Shown here: positions 17,749 through 29,039 of the stretch, one piece after another | Position numbering within the stretch: the stretch's first letter is position 1 | Layout: each line of letters starts with the position of its first letter | DNA from: Rhodoferax lithotrophicus | Lineage (GTDB): Bacteria > Pseudomonadota > Gammaproteobacteria > Burkholderiales > Burkholderiaceae_C | Reading direction: 5' to 3' | Assembly (NCBI RefSeq): GCF_019973615.1 | Contig: NZ_AP024238.1 | Location: forward strand, 1,674,001 to 1,738,000 | DNA length: 64,000 nt | Translations under genes and position numbers: made by a program | The notes under the pieces: model-generated | What the model was told of the DNA's origin: nothing | Databases searched by the model: none | The model's input: the letters and a program-made list of their open reading frames with translations, nothing else

Positions 17749-19863
17749 ATGACAATGTTCAATAAAGTTAGTAAAACCTTCCAATGGGGTCAACACACAG
17801 TGACCATGGAAACGGGGGAAATTGCCCGCCAATCCAGCGGTGCTGTGATGCTGGATATGGATGGCACTGTGGTGCTGGCTACAGTGGTGGCCAAAACAGA
17901 AGGTAAGGCAGGCCAGGATTTCTTTCCTCTGACGGTTGATTACCTCGAAAAATCTTACGCAGCGGGCAAGATTCCAGGCAGTTTTTTCAAGCGTGAAGGC
18001 CGCCCAAGCGAATACGAAACCCTGACCAGTCGCTTGATTGATCGTCCGATTCGTCCGTTGTTCCCTGAAGGTTTTTACAACGAAGTGCACGTGGTGGTGC
18101 ACACCTTATCGCTCAATCCTGAAGTGGATGCCGACATTGCCGCCATGATTGCAGTGAGCGCTGCTTTGTCAGTCAGCGGTGTGCCGTTCAGCGGCCCTAT
18201 TGGTGCAGCCCGTGTGGGTTACATCAATGGGGAGTACGTGCTCAACCCTGGTCAAACCCAACGCAAATCCAGTCAGATGGAGTTGGTGGTTGCTGGCACT
18301 GAGGCTGCCGTGTTGATGGTGGAGTCTGAGGCTGATCAATTGTCTGAAGAAGTGATGCTTGGCGCGGTTGTGTTTGGTCACCAGCAAGGTGCCATTGCCA
18401 TCCATGCGATCCATGAACTGGTTCGTGATGCTGGTAAACCTGTTTGGGACTGGCAAGCACCTGCTCGTGATGAGACTTTGATCGCCCAAGTGGGTGCGTT
18501 GGCTAATGACAAGCTGGCGGCTGCTTACCAAATTCGTAACAAGCAAGCTCGTACGCAAGCTTGTCGCGTCGCCTATGCAGATGTGATGGCTGGTCTGAAA
18601 GAGCAAGGCGTGGTGTTTGATTCTGTCAAAGTGGAAAGCCTGCTGTTCGACATTGAAGCACGCTTGGTGCGCGGCCAGATTTTGGCTGGTGAGCCACGCA
18701 TTGATGGGCGCGATACCCGCACCGTGCGTGCCATTGAAATCCGCAACGGCGTGCTGCCACGTACGCATGGCTCTGCCTTGTTCACGCGCGGTGAAACACA
18801 GGCGTTGGTGGTCACGACTTTAGGTACGGAGCGTGATGCCCAGCGCATTGATGCACTGGGTGGTGATTATGAAGATCGTTTCATGCTGCACTACAACATG
18901 CCTCCTTTTGCTACGGGTGAAACCGGTCGCGTGGGTACACCCAAGCGTCGCGAAATTGGTCATGGCCGTTTGGCTAAGCGTGCCTTGGTGGCGGTATTGC
19001 CGAACAAGGAGGATTTCCCTTACACCATGCGTGTGGTCTCCGAGGTGACGGAATCCAATGGTTCGTCCTCCATGGCATCTGTGTGTGGTGGTTGCTTGAG
19101 TTTGATGGATGCGGGTGTGCCTTTGAAGGCTCATGTGGCGGGTATTGCCATGGGTTTGATCAAGGAAGATAACCGCTTTGCCGTGTTGACCGATATTTTG
19201 GGTGATGAAGATCACCTTGGTGACATGGACTTCAAAGTGGCCGGTACCACCAATGGCATCACGGCCTTGCAGATGGACATCAAAATTCAGGGCATCACCA
19301 AAGAAATCATGCAAGTGGCGCTGGCACAAGCCAAAGAAGCCCGCATGCACATTCTGGGCAAGATGACCGAGGCCATGGCTGAAGCCAAGACCGAAGTGTC
19401 CAACTTTGCACCGCGTCTGTTCACCATGAAGATCAACCCCGAGAAGATCCGTGACGTGATTGGCAAGGGCGGGGCCGTTATTCGTGCACTGACCGAAGAA
19501 ACCGGTACTCAGATCAATATTGACGAAGATGGCACGATCACCATCGCCTCCGCTGATCCAGCCAAGGCTGAAGAAGCCAAACGTCGCATTGAAGCCATCA
19601 CCGCTGAAGTTGAAATTGGCAAGGTGTATGAAGGCCCGGTCACCAAAATTCTGGACTTTGGTGCGTTGATCAACTTGCTGCCTGGCAAAGATGGCTTGCT
19701 GCACATCAGTCAGATCGCCCATGAGCGTGTTGAGAAAGTCACCGACTACCTGAAAGAAGGTCAGATCGTGAAGGTCAAAGTCATGGAGACCGATGAAAAA
19801 GGTCGTATCAAACTGTCCATGAAAGCCTTGCTTGAGCGCCCGGTACAAGAAAACCGCGGTTGA
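17749..19863 (+). CDS. pnp: Polyribonucleotide nucleotidyltransferase (PNPase)
   Basis: This 704-residue phosphorolytic 3'-5' exoribonuclease has two RNase PH domains (first about 10-230, second about 310-540) followed by a KH domain ([20 protein letters not shown]) and an S1 domain ([20 protein letters not shown]). The second core carries [22 protein letters not shown] near the phosphate site and [16 protein letters not shown] with the catalytic Asp residues. It forms the trimeric ring of the degradosome-type RNA decay machinery. AGGAG lies 7 nt before the ATG. The leader contains a long stem-loop that may mediate autoregulation. It ends 76 nt before the quinone oxidoreductase gene. Confidence 0.97.
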   Translation: MTMFNKVSKTFQWGQHTVTMETGEIARQSSGAVMLDMDGTVVLATVVAKTEGKAGQDFFPLTVDYLEKSYAAGKIPGSFFKREGRPSEYETLTSRLIDRPIRPLFPEGFYNEVHVVVHTLSLNPEVDADIAAMIAVSAALSVSGVPFSGPIGAARVGYINGEYVLNPGQTQRKSSQMELVVAGTEAAVLMVESEADQLSEEVMLGAVVFGHQQGAIAIHAIHELVRDAGKPVWDWQAPARDETLIAQVGALANDKLAAAYQIRNKQARTQACRVAYADVMAGLKEQGVVFDSVKVESLLFDIEARLVRGQILAGEPRIDGRDTRTVRAIEIRNGVLPRTHGSALFTRGETQALVVTTLGTERDAQRIDALGGDYEDRFMLHYNMPPFATGETGRVGTPKRREIGHGRLAKRALVAVLPNKEDFPYTMRVVSEVTESNGSSSMASVCGGCLSLMDAGVPLKAHVAGIAMGLIKEDNRFAVLTDILGDEDHLGDMDFKVAGTTNGITALQMDIKIQGITKEIMQVALAQAKEARMHILGKMTEAMAEAKTEVSNFAPRLFTMKINPEKIRDVIGKGGAVIRALTEETGTQINIDEDGTITIASADPAKAEEAKRRIEAITAEVEIGKVYEGPVTKILDFGALINLLPGKDGLLHISQIAHERVEKVTDYLKEGQIVKVKVMETDEKGRIKLSMKALLERPVQENRG

Positions 19864-19887
19864 TAAGTTGATATTAAGGTTGCGATA

Positions 19888-19938
19888 AAATTGATAGCAT
19901 CTAGCGCTTGATATATAAGCGCTAGATGCTAAAAATAG
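19888..19938. repeat. Dispersed palindromic element, copy 2, between pnp and the oxidoreductase gene
   Basis: AGCATCTAGCGCTT (19896-19909) and AAGCGCTAGATGCT (19917-19930) form a perfect 14-bp stem with a 7-nt loop. Flanks are TTGAT and AAAAATAG. It is the most symmetrical copy in the window and ends 9 nt before the next ATG, which has no Shine-Dalgarno. Confidence 0.75.
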
Positions 19939-19939
19939 T

Positions 19940-20935
19940 ATGAAGTTTGTTGAGTTCACTCATTTTGGTAGCCCGGATGTGTTACATCTGGCGGATCGCG
20001 TAGCACCTGTCGCTGGCGCAGGCGAGGTGCTCATTCACGTGCATGCCAGTGGCATCAATCGACCAGATGTGTTGCAACGCAAAGGTTGGTATCCAGCTCC
20101 TTCGGGGGCTTCTGATATCCTGGGCTTGGAGGTGGCTGGAGTCATCGAAAGCGGCGATGAGCAAGCACTGCTTCAGGCTGGGTTGCAGTTGGGTGACCGG
20201 GTATGTGCATTGGTTGCCGGTGGTGGCTACGCCCAATGGTGCGTGGCTCCCATTGCGCAATGTTTGCCTGTGCCTGAGGGGCTCTCGGATGTGCAGGCGG
20301 CAAGTTTGCCTGAGACTCTTTTTACCGTATGGAGCAATTTGATGGATCGCGGCCGCTTGGCGGCTGGTGAAACCGTTTTGATTCAGGGTGGTACCAGTGG
20401 TATCGGGGTGATGGCCATTCAACTGGCCAAAGTCATGGGTGCTCGGGTGCTGGCGACAGCTGGCAGTGATGAAAAATGTGTGGCTTGCGTGGCTCTGGGT
20501 GCGGATGCGGCCATCAACTACAAAACCCACGATTTCCAGACGGAGGTCGCCAGACTGACTGATGGGCAGGGTGTTGATGTGATTTTGGATATGGTGGCTG
20601 GTAGCTATGTGGCCAAGGAAGTGCAGAGTTTGCGTGAGGATGGTCGCTTGGTCATCATTGCGGTGCAAGGTGGTGTTCAAAGTGAATTTGATGCTGGATT
20701 GTTACTGCGCCGCCGCCTGACGGTGACAGGTTCTACGTTGCGACCGCGATCCGTAGAATTCAAAGCAGCTATTGCTCAGGCGTGTTTCAGTTTGGTTTGG
20801 CCGCATTTGGTATCTGGTCAAATTAAACCCGTGATACACAGCGTATTTGCTGCCGAAGAGGCAAGCAAAGCACATGCCTTGATGGAATCCAACCAACATG
20901 TTGGAAAAATTGTTTTGACTTGGGAATCTACATGA
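19940..20935 (+). CDS. NAD(P)H-quinone oxidoreductase, zinc-free MDR family (PIG3-like)
   Basis: This 331-residue protein belongs to the quinone-oxidoreductase branch of the medium-chain dehydrogenase/reductase family. The N-terminal GroES-like domain contains [15 protein letters not shown]. The Rossmann domain has the nucleotide-binding loop [18 protein letters not shown] and the AANLPE-like segment [12 protein letters not shown]. The zinc ligands of alcohol dehydrogenases are absent. It reduces quinones or alkenals with NADPH. In Burkholderiales this gene often sits between pnp and tpiA, and here its stop overlaps the tpiA ATG by 4 nt. A strong hairpin from a repeat lies directly before its start, where a ribosome binding site would be. 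Confidence 0.88.
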   Translation: MKFVEFTHFGSPDVLHLADRVAPVAGAGEVLIHVHASGINRPDVLQRKGWYPAPSGASDILGLEVAGVIESGDEQALLQAGLQLGDRVCALVAGGGYAQWCVAPIAQCLPVPEGLSDVQAASLPETLFTVWSNLMDRGRLAAGETVLIQGGTSGIGVMAIQLAKVMGARVLATAGSDEKCVACVALGADAAINYKTHDFQTEVARLTDGQGVDVILDMVAGSYVAKEVQSLREDGRLVIIAVQGGVQSEFDAGLLLRRRLTVTGSTLRPRSVEFKAAIAQACFSLVWPHLVSGQIKPVIHSVFAAEEASKAHALMESNQHVGKIVLTWEST

Positions 20936-21675
20936 AAAAGAAGCTGATTGCTGGCAACTGGAAGATGAATGGTAGTTTGGCTGCCAACGAACTACTGCTG
21001 AAGGGCTTGTTGGCCGGTATAGGACAGCCTCCATGCAGTGTGGCAGTGTGTGTGCCTGCTATCTATTTGGCGCAATGCCAAGCTTTGCTTGCGGGCAGTG
21101 TCATTGAGCTTGGAGCTCAAGACATTTCCAGTCATGAGAGCGGCGCGTACACCGGTGAAATTGCCCCAGCCATGCTCAAAGAGTTTGGTTTGCGCTACGT
21201 CATCGTGGGTCATTCTGAGCGTCGCCAATATCACGGAGAGACTGATGAGGTTGTGGCAGTCAAGGCGCAACAGGCATTAGGTTGTGGCATTACACCTATT
21301 GTGTGTGTTGGTGAAACTTTAAAAGAACGTGAAGCTGGCAAAACTGAAGAGGTTGTCAAACGGCAATTGGCTGCAGTGATTCATGCCAATGGTCATTGCA
21401 TCAGTGAAGTCGTTGTTGCGTACGAGCCAGTATGGGCCATTGGTACTGGCCTGTCGGCCACAGCGGAGCAAGCGCAACAAGTGCATGCCGTTCTGCGTGC
21501 TCAACTTAAGGCCGCATCTCCCAATGCAGATCGGATCAAACTGCTCTATGGTGGCAGCATGAATGCGGCGAATGCGGCCAGTTTGCTGGCTCAACCTGAC
21601 ATCAATGGTGGATTGATTGGTGGTGCCTCACTTAAAACACAAGATTTCTTAACCATTATTGCTGCAGCCGTTTGA
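20932..21675 (+). CDS. tpiA: Triosephosphate isomerase
   Basis: This 247-residue TIM-barrel enzyme interconverts dihydroxyacetone phosphate and glyceraldehyde 3-phosphate. Catalytic residues are evident: the N-terminal Lys in AGNWKMNGS, the electrophilic His in VGHSERR and the base Glu in [13 protein letters not shown], whose following residues form the mobile loop 6. The phosphate site is LLYGGSMN and [10 protein letters not shown] start at the ATG 20932 ([14 protein letters not shown]), which overlaps the upstream stop as ATGA; the open frame begins four codons earlier. secG follows 37 nt downstream, a conserved tpiA-secG pairing. Confidence 0.97.
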   Translation: MKKKLIAGNWKMNGSLAANELLLKGLLAGIGQPPCSVAVCVPAIYLAQCQALLAGSVIELGAQDISSHESGAYTGEIAPAMLKEFGLRYVIVGHSERRQYHGETDEVVAVKAQQALGCGITPIVCVGETLKEREAGKTEEVVKRQLAAVIHANGHCISEVVVAYEPVWAIGTGLSATAEQAQQVHAVLRAQLKAASPNADRIKLLYGGSMNAANAASLLAQPDINGGLIGGASLKTQDFLTIIAAAV

Positions 21676-21712
21676 GTGCGTGGGTAATCAGTAATCTAAT
21701 CAGGAGTAATTT

Positions 21713-22066
21713 ATGAATGTAATGTTGACAATTTTGTTGGCTGTGCAAATGATTTCGGCGGTGGCTATGGTCGGTTTGATTTTGGTTCAGCATGGTAAGG
21801 GTGCGGACATGGGGGCGGCCTTTGGCAGCGGTGGTTCCGGCAGCTTGTTTGGTGCCAGTGGCAGTGCCAATTTCTTGTCGCGCACCACCGCAGTTCTGGC
21901 TTCGGTGTTTTTTGTCAGTACGCTGGCGTTGGCTTATTTTGGAACACCTCGCACTGCCACGCCTTCCGGCAGTGTGCTTGAAAACGCAGCATTAACAGCG
22001 CCTGCTTCAGTGGTGTCGGCACCTGTCATTCCCGCGTCAGGTGCTGGGCAAATCCCTGTCAAATAA
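21713..22066 (+). CDS. secG: Preprotein translocase subunit SecG
   Basis: This 117-residue inner-membrane protein has two transmembrane helices (about 4-24 and 52-74) around the conserved cytoplasmic loop GKGADMGAAFGSGGSGSLFG, followed by the SxNFLSRTTAVLA sequence typical of SecG. A Ser/Ala/Pro-rich C-terminal extension completes it. SecG helps the SecYEG channel during SecA cycling. It sits between tpiA and tRNA-Leu, the usual order in proteobacteria. AGGAG lies just upstream of the ATG (around 21702-21706). Confidence 0.95.
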   Translation: MNVMLTILLAVQMISAVAMVGLILVQHGKGADMGAAFGSGGSGSLFGASGSANFLSRTTAVLASVFFVSTLALAYFGTPRTATPSGSVLENAALTAPASVVSAPVIPASGAGQIPVK

Positions 22067-22181
22067 TTGCAATGATGGCTTCTTCTCCACAGGGAAGGTG
22101 TGGATTTCAGGGTAAACTCTTACTCGTTCGACAATGATGAGATTCATGAATTGAATATGATCTAAGTCGATCAAAATAACA

Positions 22182-22266
22182 GCCGTCGTGGTGAAATTGG
22201 TAGACACGCTATCTTGAGGTGGTAGTGGCGAAAGCTGTGCGAGTTCGAGTCTCGCCGACGGCACCA
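22182..22266 (+). tRNA. tRNA-Leu (anticodon GAG), CCA encoded
   Basis: The 85-nt cloverleaf has acceptor arms GCCGTCG (22182-22188) and CGACGGC (22256-22262), discriminator A and encoded CCA. The anticodon stem CTATC/GGTAG closes the loop TTGAGGT, giving GAG, which reads CUC and CUU. The long class II variable arm (TGGCGAAAGCTGT region) and T-loop GTTCGAGTC are present. The secG-tRNA-Leu-nuoA order is common in proteobacteria. Confidence 0.97.
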
Positions 22267-22327
22267 AGTTAATGTGGTCTGGCGCATACTGATGCGTTGG
22301 GCCTGTCAATTGAATCAAACTCACGCC

Positions 22328-22687
22328 ATGAATCTTGATCAATATTTACCTGTCATGATCTTTCTTTTGATAGGTATTGCAGTAGGTGTCCTGCCTCAGG
22401 TTATTGGCTACATTTTGGGCCCCAATCGTCCTGATTCTGCAAAGAACTCCCCTTATGAGTGTGGTTTTGAGGCGTTTGGTGATGCTCGGATGAAATTCGA
22501 TGTTCGCTATTACCTGATCGCCATTCTTTTTATTTTGTTTGATCTGGAAACTGCTCTGTTGTTTCCATGGGCCATGACTCTGAAAGAGTTGGGCTTGTTT
22601 GGCTTTTTTATCGGCTTAGAAATTGTGACCATTCTGACGATTGGTTTTGTCTACATGTGGATCAAGGGCGCCCTGGATTGGGAGTAA
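22328..22687 (+). CDS. nuoA: NADH-quinone oxidoreductase subunit A
   Basis: This 119-residue membrane subunit of complex I has three transmembrane helices. The hallmark segment between TM1 and TM2, [20 protein letters not shown], contains the conserved Cys near the quinone-site loop. I chose the ATG at 22328 ([14 protein letters not shown]); the open frame starts 18 codons earlier, close behind the tRNA. No strong Shine-Dalgarno is visible. It is the first gene of an uninterrupted nuoA-N operon of 14 genes. Confidence 0.96.
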   Translation: MNLDQYLPVMIFLLIGIAVGVLPQVIGYILGPNRPDSAKNSPYECGFEAFGDARMKFDVRYYLIAILFILFDLETALLFPWAMTLKELGLFGFFIGLEIVTILTIGFVYMWIKGALDWE

Positions 22688-22691
22688 CACG

Positions 22692-23171
22692 ATGATTGAA
22701 GGTGTTTTCAAAGAAGGGTTTGTCACCACAAGTTACGACGCAGTGGTGAACTGGGCTAAGACGGGCTCGGTTTGGCCCATGACATTTGGTTTGGCATGCT
22801 GCGCGGTAGAAATGATGCATGCTGCGGCAGCTCGGTATGACATCAGTCGCTTTGGCGCTGAGGTGTTTCGTCCGAGTCCACGTCAGTCTGACCTGATCAT
22901 TGTGGCGGGCACGTTGACCAACAAAATGGCACCCGCTTTTCGGAAGGTTTATGACCAGATGGCTGAGCCACGCTGGGTCATCAGCATGGGTTCTTGTGCC
23001 AATGGAGGTGGTTATTACCACTACAGCTATTCAGTGGTCAGGGGTTGTGACCGGATCGTGCCGGTGGATGTCTATGTGCCAGGTTGCCCGCCTACGGCTG
23101 AAGCATTGATCTACGGAATTTTGCAATTGCAGCGAAAAATTCGTCGCACACAAACGATCGCACGGACGTAA
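22692..23171 (+). CDS. nuoB: NADH-quinone oxidoreductase subunit B
   Basis: This 159-residue peripheral-arm subunit carries the terminal [4Fe-4S] cluster N2, which passes electrons to quinone. The ligands are the adjacent Cys36-Cys37 in [10 protein letters not shown], the Cys of [21 protein letters not shown] and the Cys of [12 protein letters not shown]. The start is the ATG at 22692 ([14 protein letters not shown]); the open frame in the same register begins inside nuoA and is not used. It is 4 nt from the nuoA stop. Confidence 0.97.
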   Translation: MIEGVFKEGFVTTSYDAVVNWAKTGSVWPMTFGLACCAVEMMHAAAARYDISRFGAEVFRPSPRQSDLIIVAGTLTNKMAPAFRKVYDQMAEPRWVISMGSCANGGGYYHYSYSVVRGCDRIVPVDVYVPGCPPTAEALIYGILQLQRKIRRTQTIART

Positions 23172-23181
23172 AGGCTTGACG

Positions 23182-23793
23182 ATGACTTCTTATGCTGTAA
23201 ATCCGCTGACTCTCAAGGCCAATGTTGAGGCGGCCCTGCAGGGCTTGATCCAAGGTAGTGTGCTGGCCCTGGATGAACTGACCGTGGTAGTTGATGCTGC
23301 CAACTATTACCAAGCTGCCAAAATTTTGCGTGATGATGCAGCTTGCTGCTTCGAGCAAATGATTGATTTGTGCGGGGTGGACTACTCTACCTACAAAAAT
23401 CAAGCGCAGACGGGATTGCGCTACTGTGTGGTTTTGCATTTGTTGTCTGTGAGCCTGAATCAGCGTGTCCGACTGAAAGCGTTTGTGCCTGATGATCTGG
23501 CTCCGGTGATGCCCTCCGTGTGTGATTTGTGGAGCAGTTCCAACTGGTTTGAGCGTGAGGCTTTTGACTTGTTTGGCATCGTGTTTGAGGGGCATAACGA
23601 CTTGCGTCGAATCTTGACGGACTATGGTTTTATTGGTCACCCCTTCCGTAAGGATTTTCCGATCAGTGGTCATGTCGAAATGCGGTATGACGCAGAGCAA
23701 AAACGTGTGGTGTATCAGCCAGTGACGATTGTTCCTCGAGAAATCACACCCCGCATCATCCGTGAAGAAAACTACGGAGGCCTTGCTAACTAG
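23182..23793 (+). CDS. nuoC: NADH-quinone oxidoreductase subunit C
   Basis: This 203-residue peripheral subunit (30-kDa family) has the signature ERxxFDxFGIxFxGHxxLRRI, seen here as [14 protein letters not shown] and GHPFRKDFP. It supports the quinone-binding junction with NuoD and has no cofactor. AAGG lies 7 nt before the ATG at 23182; a TTG two codons upstream is less likely. In this lineage NuoC and NuoD are separate, unlike the fused NuoCD of enterobacteria. Confidence 0.96.
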   Translation: MTSYAVNPLTLKANVEAALQGLIQGSVLALDELTVVVDAANYYQAAKILRDDAACCFEQMIDLCGVDYSTYKNQAQTGLRYCVVLHLLSVSLNQRVRLKAFVPDDLAPVMPSVCDLWSSSNWFEREAFDLFGIVFEGHNDLRRILTDYGFIGHPFRKDFPISGHVEMRYDAEQKRVVYQPVTIVPREITPRIIREENYGGLAN

Positions 23794-23803
23794 CAGTTGA
23801 AAC

Positions 23804-25057
23804 ATGGCTGATATCAAGAACTACACCCTGAATTTTGGACCGCAGCACCCTGCTGCACACGGCGTGTTGCGCCTTGTGTTGGAGCTCGATGGCGAGGTGA
23901 TCCAGCGCGCTGATCCGCACATTGGTTTGTTGCACCGTGCCACTGAAAAGTTGGCTGAAAACAAAACCTATATCCAAGCCCTTCCGTATATGGATCGGCT
24001 GGATTACATGTCCATGATGTGTAATGAGCAAGCTTATTGCATGGCTCTGGAGAAAATGCTGGGGCTCGAAGTGCCCTTGCGTGCGCAGTACATCCGGGTC
24101 ATGTTTGCAGAGATTACACGCCTGCTAAACCATTTGTTGTGGGTTGGGGCTCACGCCATTGACTGCGGTGCGATGACTGTGATGCTGTTTGCATTTCGTG
24201 AGCGTGAGGATCTGTTGGATGCATATGAGGCTGTAAGTGGTGCGCGTATGCATGCGGCCTACTTCCGCCCAGGTGGTGTCTACAGGGATTTGCCTGATAC
24301 CATGCCTAAACATCAGGCCAACAAAATTCGCAGTGCCAAGTCAACAGCAGCTTTAAATCGCAATCGCGAAGGCAGTTTGCTCGATTTTCTGGATGATTTC
24401 ACACAACGTTTTCCAACGTATTTGGGCGAATACCACACACTGTTGACTGATAACCGTATCTGGAAGCAACGCACCGTCGGCATTGGTGTGGTGACACCTG
24501 AGCGGGCATTGAATCTTGGTTTTACCGGGCCGATGTTGCGCGGCTCAGGCATTGCTTGGGATTTGCGTAAAAAGCAACCCTATGAGGTTTATGACCGGCT
24601 TGATTTTGACATTCCAGTGGGTAAGACCGGTGACACCTATGATCGGTATCTGGTTCGCATGGAAGAGATGAAGCAATCCAACCGAATCATCAAGCAATGT
24701 GTAGATTGGCTAAAAGTCAATCCAGGCCCAGTGATCACGGACAACCACAAAATCGCGCCGCCAGATCGTGAGTCCATGAAAACCAACATGGAAGATCTGA
24801 TCCATCATTTCAAGTTGTTCACCGAAGGTTTCCCTGTGCCAGAAGGGGAAGCTTATGTCGGTATTGAACATCCAAAAGGCGAGTTTGGTATTTACCTGAT
24901 CAGCGATGGTGCCAACAAGCCTTATCGACTCAAAATCAGACCGCCAGCATTTGTCCATTTGGCCGCGCTGGATGAAATGGGACGCGGACACATGATTGCG
25001 GATGCGGTTGCGATTATTGGCACCATGGACATTGTGTTTGGGGAAGTTGACCGATGA
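23804..25057 (+). CDS. nuoD: NADH-quinone oxidoreductase subunit D
   Basis: This 417-residue peripheral subunit (49-kDa family), distantly related to the large subunit of NiFe hydrogenases, forms the quinone pocket with NuoB. The start region contains [22 protein letters not shown], including the conserved His of the quinone site, and the C-terminus ends DIVFGEVDR, as typical. The stop overlaps the nuoE ATG by 4 nt. Confidence 0.97.
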   Translation: MADIKNYTLNFGPQHPAAHGVLRLVLELDGEVIQRADPHIGLLHRATEKLAENKTYIQALPYMDRLDYMSMMCNEQAYCMALEKMLGLEVPLRAQYIRVMFAEITRLLNHLLWVGAHAIDCGAMTVMLFAFREREDLLDAYEAVSGARMHAAYFRPGGVYRDLPDTMPKHQANKIRSAKSTAALNRNREGSLLDFLDDFTQRFPTYLGEYHTLLTDNRIWKQRTVGIGVVTPERALNLGFTGPMLRGSGIAWDLRKKQPYEVYDRLDFDIPVGKTGDTYDRYLVRMEEMKQSNRIIKQCVDWLKVNPGPVITDNHKIAPPDRESMKTNMEDLIHHFKLFTEGFPVPEGEAYVGIEHPKGEFGIYLISDGANKPYRLKIRPPAFVHLAALDEMGRGHMIADAVAIIGTMDIVFGEVDR

Positions 25058-25545
25058 TTTCTGAAGAATCCAAAGTGCGCTTCGCCAAAGAAGTTGCAAA
25101 ATACCCGCCAGATCAGAAGCAGTCGGCGGTGATGGCTTGTTTGACCATTGTTCAACAAGAGTTGGGCTATGTGAGCCCTGAGAGTGAACAGTATGTGGCT
25201 GACTATCTGGGCATGGCCCCCATGGCAGTGCATGAGGTCACCAGTTTTTACAACATGTACAACCAAAAGCCTGTTGGCAAGTACAAGATTAACGTGTGCA
25301 CCAATTTGCCTTGTCAGTTGCGTGATGGTGGCAAGGCCTTGGCACATTTAAAGGCCAAATTGGGCATTGATGAAAATCAGACCACGTCGGATGGCTTTTT
25401 CACTTTGCAGCAGTGCGAATGTTTGGGTGCTTGTGCTGACTCACCTGTTTTATTGGTCAATGATGCCACCATGTGCAGCTTTATGACGAACGACAAGCTT
25501 GATCAAATGATTGACGGTTTACGCTCGGCTGAGGTGAAGTCATGA
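25054..25545 (+). CDS. nuoE: NADH-quinone oxidoreductase subunit E
   Basis: This 163-residue subunit (24-kDa family) has a thioredoxin-like fold and binds the [2Fe-2S] cluster N1a. The four ligands are the Cys pair in [14 protein letters not shown] and the pair in [11 protein letters not shown]. It forms part of the NADH dehydrogenase module with NuoF and NuoG. Overlaps of 4 nt with both neighbours suggest coupled translation. Confidence 0.97.
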   Translation: MISEESKVRFAKEVAKYPPDQKQSAVMACLTIVQQELGYVSPESEQYVADYLGMAPMAVHEVTSFYNMYNQKPVGKYKINVCTNLPCQLRDGGKALAHLKAKLGIDENQTTSDGFFTLQQCECLGACADSPVLLVNDATMCSFMTNDKLDQMIDGLRSAEVKS

Positions 25546-26894
25546 ACGCAAACCAATTTTTGTCTCAATTCAGAGCCAGTGGCATTGAAACATGCTTGCA
25601 TAACAGGCACATCAGTCCACAAATTTATGCCGATTTGAATGGTAGCAACTGGCACTTAAAAGACTACGAATCGCGTGGGGGTTATCAGGCCTTACGCAAG
25701 GTGCTTGGCTTGGATGGTGGCGAGGGATTGACGCAAGATCAAGTGATAGCGACGGTCAAGGAATCTGCCTTGCGCGGTCGTGGTGGTGCGGGTTTCCCTA
25801 CAGGGTTGAAGTGGAGCTTCATGCCACGCAAGTTCCCTGGTGACAAATACCTAGTGTGCAACTCCGACGAAGGTGAACCTGGCACTTGCAAAGATCGTGA
25901 AATCATGCAGTTCAATCCGCATATTGTGATTGAAGGAATGATCATCGCTGCGTATGCCATGGGTATTGCTGTGGGCTATAACTACATTCATGGTGAGATT
26001 TTTCAAACCTATCAGCGTTTTGAGGAAGCTCTCGAAGAGGCACGTGCGGCAGGTTTGTTGGGTAATAATATTTTGGGCAGTGGCTTCAATTTTCAACTTC
26101 ATGCGGCGCATGGTTTTGGGGCCTATATTTGCGGCGAAGAGACTGGTTTACTTGAATCTTTGGAAGGCAAAAAAGGCCAGCCCCGATTCAAACCACCGTT
26201 TCCTGCAAGTTTTGGCCTGTATGGTAAGCCCACAACCATCAACAATACGGAAACCTTTGCCGCTGTTCCCTGGATCATTCGCAACGGTGGCCAAGCGTAT
26301 TTAGAGTGTGGCAAGCCGAACAATGGCGGCACCAAGATTTATTCGGTGAGTGGCGACGTAGAGCTGCCTGGCAACTATGAAGTTCCGATGGGAACACCGT
26401 TTGCGAAACTATTGGAACTCGCGGGTGGCGTTCGCAAAGGTCGACAAATGAAGGCAGTGATTCCAGGAGGATCATCATCCCCGGTCTTGCCTGCTGCCGT
26501 CATGATGGATTGCACCATGGACTACGACTCCATTGCCAAAGCTGGTTCTATGCTGGGCTCTGGTGCAGTCATTGTGTTGGATGACTCTCGCTGCATGGTC
26601 AAGAGTTTGCAACGACTGAGTTACTTTTACATGCACGAGTCCTGTGGGCAGTGCACTCCATGCCGTGAAGGTACCGGTTGGCTTTCACGCATTGTGGATC
26701 GGATTGAAACCGGCCATGGTCTAGCTGCAGATTTGGAGCTGTTGAACTCGGTCGCTGAAAACATTCAAGGGCGGACTATTTGTGCGCTCGGGGATGCTGC
26801 GGCGATGCCCGTGCGTGCCATGCTCAAGCATTTCATGCCTGAATTTGAATACCATGTGGCTCACAAGACCTGCATGGTTCCTGCTTACGTTTGA
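25542..26894 (+). CDS. nuoF: NADH-quinone oxidoreductase subunit F
   Basis: This 450-residue subunit (51-kDa family) is where NADH is oxidised. It binds FMN ([15 protein letters not shown]), NADH ([20 protein letters not shown]) and the [4Fe-4S] cluster N3 through [12 protein letters not shown] plus a later Cys in [14 protein letters not shown]. It overlaps nuoE by 4 nt and precedes nuoG by 12 nt. Confidence 0.97.
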   Translation: MNANQFLSQFRASGIETCLHNRHISPQIYADLNGSNWHLKDYESRGGYQALRKVLGLDGGEGLTQDQVIATVKESALRGRGGAGFPTGLKWSFMPRKFPGDKYLVCNSDEGEPGTCKDREIMQFNPHIVIEGMIIAAYAMGIAVGYNYIHGEIFQTYQRFEEALEEARAAGLLGNNILGSGFNFQLHAAHGFGAYICGEETGLLESLEGKKGQPRFKPPFPASFGLYGKPTTINNTETFAAVPWIIRNGGQAYLECGKPNNGGTKIYSVSGDVELPGNYEVPMGTPFAKLLELAGGVRKGRQMKAVIPGGSSSPVLPAAVMMDCTMDYDSIAKAGSMLGSGAVIVLDDSRCMVKSLQRLSYFYMHESCGQCTPCREGTGWLSRIVDRIETGHGLAADLELLNSVAENIQGRTICALGDAAAMPVRAMLKHFMPEFEYHVAHKTCMVPAYV

Positions 26895-26906
26895 GCGAGT
26901 CACAAG

Positions 26907-29039
26907 ATGATTGAAATTGAACTCGACGGCAAAAAAGTTGACATTGCAGAAGGCAGCACAGTGATGCACGCTGCTGAAAAAGCTGGCACCTTTATTCCAC
27001 ACTTTTGTTATCACAAAAAATTAAGCATTGCGGCTAATTGCCGGATGTGTCTTGTTGATATCGAAAAAATGCCCAAACCCATGCCTGCCTGTGCCACGCC
27101 AGTGACACAAGGCATGGTAGTTCACACCAAGACTGACAAAGCCATCAAGGCACAGCAATCGGTCATGGAGTTTTTGCTGATCAACCATCCCCTGGATTGT
27201 CCAATTTGTGATCAAGGCGGCGAATGTCAGTTGCAGGACATTGCGGTCGGGTATGGCGGTTCTGCATCTCGATACCATGAAGAAAAGCGTGTGGTGTCCC
27301 CGAAAGATGTGGGGCCTCTGATCTCCATGCAAGAGATGACACGGTGTATTCACTGCACACGTTGTGTGCGTTTTGGCCAAGAAATTGCCGGTGTCATGGA
27401 ATTGGGCATGCCGCATCGTGGCGAGCATTCACAAATTGAAACTTTTGTCGGCAACAGTGTGGACTCTGAGCTTTCAGGGAACATGATTGATATTTGCCCT
27501 GTCGGGGCGTTGACCAGCAAGCCATTCCGCTACAGTGCGCGGACATGGGAGTTGTCTCGTCGCAAATCAGTAAGCCCACATGACTCAACCGGTGCGAATT
27601 TGATTGTTCAGGTCAAAAACAATTGTGTCATGCGTGTGGTGCCATTGGAAAATGAATCAGTCAACGAATGCTGGATCGCTGATCGTGACCGCTTTTCTTA
27701 TGAAGCTTTGAATAGCAGTGAACGTTTGACCGAGCCCATGATCAAGCAAGGTGGTCAGTGGAAATCTGTTAATTGGCAGAGTGCATTGGAATATGTGGCC
27801 AATGGCTTGAAGCAGATTCGTTCAGAGTTTGGTTCGGCAAGCTTGGGGGCGCTGGTAAGCCCGCACTCCACATTGGAAGAGCTTCATCTGTCGGTTGAGT
27901 TGATGAAAGGCTTGGGTACGTCCAGCATTGATTACCGTTTGCGAAATGCAGAGTTTCCAGCGCATGAGGGTGTCCGGTATTTGGGCATGCCAATCGCCTC
28001 CCTGTCCAATTTACAGAGCGTGCTGGTGATTGGATCAAATCTGCGCAAAGACCACCCTTTGTTTGCACAAAGAATTCGTCAAGCTGTAAGAAAAGGCTGT
28101 GTCCTAACCGCGATTGGCTCAGGTCAGGAAGATTGGGCAATACCCGTATTCTCTCGAATTCAGGTCTCGGCTGAGCAATGGGTACGAACCCTGGCTTCTG
28201 TGGCCAGTGCTGTTGCATTAGAAAAAGCTTGCACCTCACCGACACCGGTAGAAGCCACGGAGAGTGCCATCGTTATTGCACGTGCTTTGCTCGCGGGTGA
28301 ACAAAAGGCTATATTGCTCGGGAATGGCGCAGCGCACCATGCACAGGCTTCGAGCCTTCTTGCACTCACCCAATGGATCGCAGATCAAACAGGTGCAAGT
28401 TTTGGTTATTTGACCGAAGCCGCCAACACTGTTGGCGCTCAATTGGTTGGCGCAATACCTGCCAAGGGTGCATCACATGCGGGTGACATGCTGGCAGGTG
28501 CTCTGAAAGCAGTATTGTTATTGAACACTGAGCCTGAGTTTGATGGGGTCTGGAGCAAGAAGACACTTGATGCCATGAGCAGAGCCAAGATGGTGGTGTC
28601 CATGAATCCATTCAAAGCCAACATGCAGTTTTGTGATGTGGTGTTGCCAGTCTCTCCTTTTACAGAAACATCTGGCACATTTGTGAATGCCGAAGGACTT
28701 GTCCAGAGTTTCCACGCAGTTGTCCAACCACTTGGAGAAACACGACCGGCATGGAAGGTATTGCGCGTGTTGGCCAATATGCTTGAGGTTTCCGGGTTTG
28801 ATTACAACTCCTCGCAGGACGTACTGAAAAGTATTACTGGTTTGCAATTTGGAGAGAGGGTTCACGTCGCGGGAGAAAAATTGAGTAACCGTACATCTGC
28901 GACGATTGACCTGAATTCTCATGCAGAGGCACCCGTGGTTGCAAGTCTGTACCAACTTGATGGCATCGTTCGACGTGCGCCTTCGCTCCAGTTGACCTCG
29001 GATGCAAGGTCTGTGAAGTCTCAAGAGGTGACAGCATGA
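26907..29039 (+). CDS. nuoG: NADH-quinone oxidoreductase subunit G
   Basis: This 710-residue subunit (75-kDa family) carries several iron-sulfur clusters. The N-terminal [2Fe-2S] domain has [20 protein letters not shown]. The His/Cys-ligated cluster and next [4Fe-4S] sites lie in [28 protein letters not shown] and the later [13 protein letters not shown]. The C-terminal two thirds is a molybdopterin-oxidoreductase-like fold that has lost its cofactor. The stop overlaps the nuoH ATG by 4 nt. Confidence 0.96.
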   Translation: MIEIELDGKKVDIAEGSTVMHAAEKAGTFIPHFCYHKKLSIAANCRMCLVDIEKMPKPMPACATPVTQGMVVHTKTDKAIKAQQSVMEFLLINHPLDCPICDQGGECQLQDIAVGYGGSASRYHEEKRVVSPKDVGPLISMQEMTRCIHCTRCVRFGQEIAGVMELGMPHRGEHSQIETFVGNSVDSELSGNMIDICPVGALTSKPFRYSARTWELSRRKSVSPHDSTGANLIVQVKNNCVMRVVPLENESVNECWIADRDRFSYEALNSSERLTEPMIKQGGQWKSVNWQSALEYVANGLKQIRSEFGSASLGALVSPHSTLEELHLSVELMKGLGTSSIDYRLRNAEFPAHEGVRYLGMPIASLSNLQSVLVIGSNLRKDHPLFAQRIRQAVRKGCVLTAIGSGQEDWAIPVFSRIQVSAEQWVRTLASVASAVALEKACTSPTPVEATESAIVIARALLAGEQKAILLGNGAAHHAQASSLLALTQWIADQTGASFGYLTEAANTVGAQLVGAIPAKGASHAGDMLAGALKAVLLLNTEPEFDGVWSKKTLDAMSRAKMVVSMNPFKANMQFCDVVLPVSPFTETSGTFVNAEGLVQSFHAVVQPLGETRPAWKVLRVLANMLEVSGFDYNSSQDVLKSITGLQFGERVHVAGEKLSNRTSATIDLNSHAEAPVVASLYQLDGIVRRAPSLQLTSDARSVKSQEVTA

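Noticed and set aside
18820..19959. 379-residue open frame antisense to pnp
   Set aside because: It mirrors a strongly conserved coding gene, has no ribosome binding site and its composition (His/Gly/Phe-rich) is that of a reverse-strand shadow.
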